From Clostridiales bacterium (GTDB lineage: Bacteria; Bacillota; Clostridia; Peptostreptococcales; Anaerovoracaceae): a stretch of 64,000 nt of DNA. Positions 62,052 through 64,000 of this stretch are shown here, piece after piece; the first letter of the stretch is position 1; every line of letters begins with the position of its first letter. The stretch is from the NCBI GenBank assembly GCA_009776955.1, contig WRMW01000003.1, forward strand, positions 62,001-126,000. Reading direction: 5' to 3'. The notes under the pieces were generated by a model, which did not search any database, was not told where the DNA came from, and saw only the letters and a program-made list of their open reading frames with translations. A program made the position numbers and the translations under genes.

Positions 62052-62369
62052 TCAGTTATACTTCACAAACTTAATTTCGACCTGGCCTTCGCTATCCTGC
62101 GCCCATTCGGCAAAGCAAAAACGGTCATCCCATTTGTGCGGCAAATCATCTAGTACCCCTGCCTTTTTCCATTTTGGCTCAAATTCGCTTTCTGACCCTT
62201 TTGGTATCAGCCATCCAGACAAATCGGACATATCCAAATCGCCTAACAATCTTTCGTGCCTTTCTTCGCAGTCAACAAAAAAAACAGCATCTTTCTTTGC
62301 GGCCTCATCTTGGACGAGTCCAACAAAATTCTCAAAGTTTTTGTCCTCTGGCTTCCTTAACCCTTGCAT
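62052..62369 (-). CDS. Small unknown protein, CRISPR-array copy of the gene at 57411-57743
   Basis: 105 residues, MQGLRKPEDKNFENFVGLVQ..., the paralogue of the 110-residue protein 4.6 kb away (shared DLSGWLIPKGSESEFEPKWK). RBS AAGGAGAGG lies 6 bp before the ATG. The C-terminus is shorter and divergent. It fills nearly the whole 372-bp interval between two CRISPR repeats. Function unknown; the intact frame and RBS suggest it can be expressed. Confidence 0.75.
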   Translation of the reverse strand: MQGLRKPEDKNFENFVGLVQDEAAKKDAVFFVDCEERHERLLGDLDMSDLSGWLIPKGSESEFEPKWKKAGVLDDLPHKWDDRFCFAEWAQDSEGQVEIKFVKYN

Positions 62370-62407
62370 TGTTGGCCTCTCCTTTCAAAACAGTTACAAA
62401 TTCGTCG
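62332..62407 (-). pseudogene. Remnant of the upstream small gene, cut at a CRISPR repeat
   Basis: DEFVTVLKGEANNARVKEARGQKL (split here: DEFVTVLKGEANN, ARVKEARGQKL) matches the C-terminus of the 57706-57828 frame. The sequence then stops abruptly at the repeat 62408-62435, so only the last ~24 codons were kept. Confidence 0.55.
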
Positions 62408-62557
62408 GGATCACCCCCGCGTACGCGGGGAAAACAATACCACACACCGGGCGGGGTGTACCGCCACAGGATCACCCCCGCGTACGCGGGGAAAACTGAG
62501 GCAGACGAACTCCGCACCAAGGTTGAGGAGGATCACCCCCGCGTACGCGGGGAAAAC
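62408..62557 (-). CRISPR. CRISPR array, right-hand block (3 repeats, 2 spacers)
   Basis: Perfect consensus repeats at 62408, 62469 and 62530 with two 33-bp spacers. In the I-E orientation this is the leader-proximal side; repeats here are invariant, unlike those at 58627-58959. No AT-rich leader is seen directly to the right; a small frame and an IS follow instead, so the array may continue or has been interrupted. Confidence 0.96.
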
Positions 62558-62712
62558 TACTCATGCCCCCGCCTCCTTTCGCGCCAGGACAGATAGGCGG
62601 CATTTGCCCCGAACAGGGCGGCGGCGACCAGGAACAAAACACGCTGCGTTCCCTCTGTCGGTATCGCTATCGCAATACAGGCCGCACACAAAATCATGGT
62701 TGTAATTCTCAT
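62557..62712 (-). CDS. Possible small membrane protein at the array edge
   Basis: 51 residues with two hydrophobic segments (MILCAACIAIAIPT and VLFLVAAALFGANAAYLSW) and a basic tail. Its stop directly abuts the last repeat. No good RBS is seen before the ATG at 62712, and a strong hairpin (CCCGGAGGC/GCCTCCGGG, 62743-62764) lies upstream, so expression is doubtful. Confidence 0.4.
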   Translation of the reverse strand: MRITTMILCAACIAIAIPTEGTQRVLFLVAAALFGANAAYLSWRERRRGHE

Positions 62713-62742
62713 ATCTTTGCCGTATGATTCAAGGGTGGCTTC

Positions 62743-62764
62743 CCCGGAGGCTTTAGCCTCCGGG
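62743..62764. repeat. Strong GC hairpin
   Basis: 9-bp perfect stem CCCGGAGGC / GCCTCCGGG with loop TTTA. No T run follows on either strand, so it is not a typical terminator. A Lys/Arg-rich frame (AKDKKAAKRKKPKKRKR) ends just to its right on the minus strand, but no gene could be established there. Confidence 0.5.
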
Positions 62765-62863
62765 TGCCGGGATGCCGTCATCGCTTGCGCTTCTTGGGCT
62801 TCTTGCGTTTGGCGGCTTTCTTGTCTTTGGCGATTGAGTGTACTAAGCTGATTGCGGGTTATA

Positions 62864-64000
62864 GGACAAAATGTGTGGGTTTTTTACCCTGTACGCGTTG
62901 ATATATCAACGCGCACGGGCATTTAAAGTTGGTCTGCCCCAACTTGTCACATGGACAAAATGTGTGGGTAAAAAGGCTCGGAAGCATTGAAAAATACAGC
63001 CGTATAGCCCCTAAAAGTTGGTTTTGTAGCACAATTAGCGCATGAAGAATATTACATGCCCTTTGTGCGGAGGAAGAATGGTACGCTACGGAAAGACTTC
63101 GGCCGGTTCGCAGCGCTGGCAATGCAAGTCCTGCAAGGCGACAGAAACGCACCACGCCAACAATGACGCAAAGCTGCTGAAAGCATTTCTGGCCTGGCTG
63201 CTGTCCGGGCGATTGCAGAAAGACATGCCTGGGGGCGGTCGCACATTCAGGCGAAAAACCTCAAAATTGTGGAACATCTGGCCCTTGCCGCCTTTGATAG
63301 ACGAGGTTCATCGAGTCGTTTATGTCGATGGCATTTATCTTGGGCGCAAAGCCGTGATTCTGGTCGCAAGAGGCGAGAAGAATGTGCTTGGATGGTATCT
63401 TGCCCGCACGGAGAACTCACGGGCGTGGCAGGCTCTCATGGCCCGCATAGCGCAGCCGGAGGTTGTCGTGAGCGATGGCGGAAGCGGTTTTGAAAAAGCC
63501 CGGCGCAGAACCTGGCCAGGCGCGTCTGTCCAGCGATGCACTTTTCATGCCTTCTGTCAGGTGAAAAGATACACGACCTCACGCCCCAAACTCCCTGCCG
63601 GGGCGCAGCTTTACATGCTTGCCAAGGACTTGTTCCACGTCAAGGACGGCGGACAGGCAGCGGCATGGCTCGAACGGTACAGCGCTTGGTGCGCATACTG
63701 GAACGATTTCCTGAATGAGAGGACATTTGTGGACGGCAGATACGTCTTGACCCATGAGCGTCTTGTCAAAGCGAAAAACAGCCTCGACACCCTAATCCGC
63801 AAAGGGACGCTCTTCACATACCTTGATGCCAAGCTTGCGCTTGAAGGCACGCTTCCCGCGACAAACAACAAAATCGAGGGTGCGGTGAACGCGCCCCTCA
63901 GGCAGATGCTTCGCGACCACAGAGGGCTTAGCCTTATTCGGCGAATCAAGGCCGTATTTTGGTGGTGCTATATGCACACAGAACACCCTTTGCCGCCGTC
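62864..64000 (+). mobile_element. IS1249-type insertion sequence, left part
   Basis: Contains the transposase gene beginning at 63042 and, before it, two 17-bp direct repeats starting GGACAAAATG (62864-62880 and 62953-62969) that flank a 20-bp palindrome (62894-62913). These probably belong to the left end or to a regulatory region. The exact terminus and any target duplication cannot be fixed because the right end is outside the window. Confidence 0.75.
63042..64000 (+). CDS. IS1249-family transposase (cut by window edge)
   Basis: 319 residues visible and open to the edge. It has an N-terminal zinc ribbon (CPLCGGRMVRYG, QCKSCKAT) followed by an RNase H-like core: VVYVDGIYLGRKAVI (first Asp), VVSDGGSGFEKA (second Asp) and TNNKIEGAVNAPLRQM (Glu). 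This is the IS1249 branch of IS256-like elements, frequent in Actinobacteria and present in Firmicutes. It appears intact so far, suggesting a recent insertion next to the CRISPR array. Confidence 0.9.
   Translation, partial: MKNITCPLCGGRMVRYGKTSAGSQRWQCKSCKATETHHANNDAKLLKAFLAWLLSGRLQKDMPGGGRTFRRKTSKLWNIWPLPPLIDEVHRVVYVDGIYLGRKAVILVARGEKNVLGWYLARTENSRAWQALMARIAQPEVVVSDGGSGFEKARRRTWPGASVQRCTFHAFCQVKRYTTSRPKLPAGAQLYMLAKDLFHVKDGGQAAAWLERYSAWCAYWNDFLNERTFVDGRYVLTHERLVKAKNSLDTLIRKGTLFTYLDAKLALEGTLPATNNKIEGAVNAPLRQMLRDHRGLSLIRRIKAVFWWCYMHTEHPLPP

Noticed and set aside
58932-62557. Isolated repeats interpreted as REP elements or IS terminal repeats
   Set aside because: They are identical in sequence, length and orientation to repeats spaced exactly 33 bp apart on both sides, so they belong to the CRISPR array.
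62782-62863. Lys/Arg-rich minus-strand peptide ending AAKRKKPKKRKR
   Set aside because: No start codon or RBS could be found and the frame is short; it may be the tail of a gene destroyed by the IS insertion.

Overview
The window looks like a chromosomal segment of an anaerobic, GC-moderate to GC-rich Firmicute of the class Clostridia with acetogen-like metabolism. The basis is the mix of LL-diaminopimelate aminotransferase, an archaeal-type split glutamate synthase, type I and type III glutamine synthetases, formate-tetrahydrofolate ligase, MetF/MetV and a large Hdr/Flx electron-transfer cluster, bactofilin/DUF4004 genes and Gram-positive style ribosome binding sites. No rRNA or species marker is present, so placement below class level is not justified.

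Layout. (1) 1-2170, minus strand: dapL (cut by the window edge) and pyrG behind a transcribed leader with a terminator. (2) 2166-12008, plus strand, AT-rich: a seven-gene island (Schlafen/AlbA-type ATPase regulator, C5 DNA methyltransferase, small protein, GHKL ATPase, two proteins of unknown function, and a 985-aa protein with two RNA polymerase alpha-CTD-like repeats and a sigma region-4-like helix-turn-helix). It looks like an undescribed methyltransferase-linked defence system. (3) 12069-29206, minus strand: a 17-kb array in the order glnA, ANTAR antiterminator, leader/terminator, glxB, glxD, purC, purB, purA, glxC, purF, carA, carB::dapF (fused reading frame), guaA. The genes make or spend glutamine amide nitrogen. 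The same leader recurs in front of pyrG, another glutamine amidotransferase, which suggests one ANTAR regulon. (4) 29349-34398, minus strand, AT-rich: a second small island (RhuM-like protein, SIR2-like effector plus helical partner, serine recombinase remnant) beside two tRNA-Ser genes. (5) 34567-39423: tRNAs, acetyltransferase, bactofilin, DUF4004 regulator, EFR1 ferredoxin, nitrilase, YjbQ. (6) 39434-55337, minus strand: type III glutamine synthetase, fhs, FlxA/B/C/D-like proteins, a 1487-aa double HdrA with an inserted GltD-like module, HdrC, MetF, MetV and a split HdrA with an MvhD-like domain. This is the methyl branch of the Wood-Ljungdahl pathway with a probable flavin-based electron-bifurcating methylene-THF reductase. 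(7) 55484-58173: acetyltransferase, CCA-adding enzyme, a small unknown protein and an XRE regulator. (8) 58627-62557: a type I-E-like CRISPR array without cas genes in view. Besides normal 33-bp spacers it has four gene-sized intervals (1313, 1279, 400 and 372 bp) bounded by perfect or near-perfect repeats. They hold an AbiEii toxin pair, HicAB, an integrase fragment and other small genes. (9) 62860-64000: the left part of an IS1249-type insertion sequence.

The two observations I rate highest are the gene-sized, repeat-bounded segments inside the CRISPR array, with open reading frames cut at the repeats, and the seven-gene methyltransferase/GHKL/alpha-CTD island. The ANTAR leader pair and the CarB-DapF fusion come next. 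Everything here was read by eye; no database search or folding program was run.
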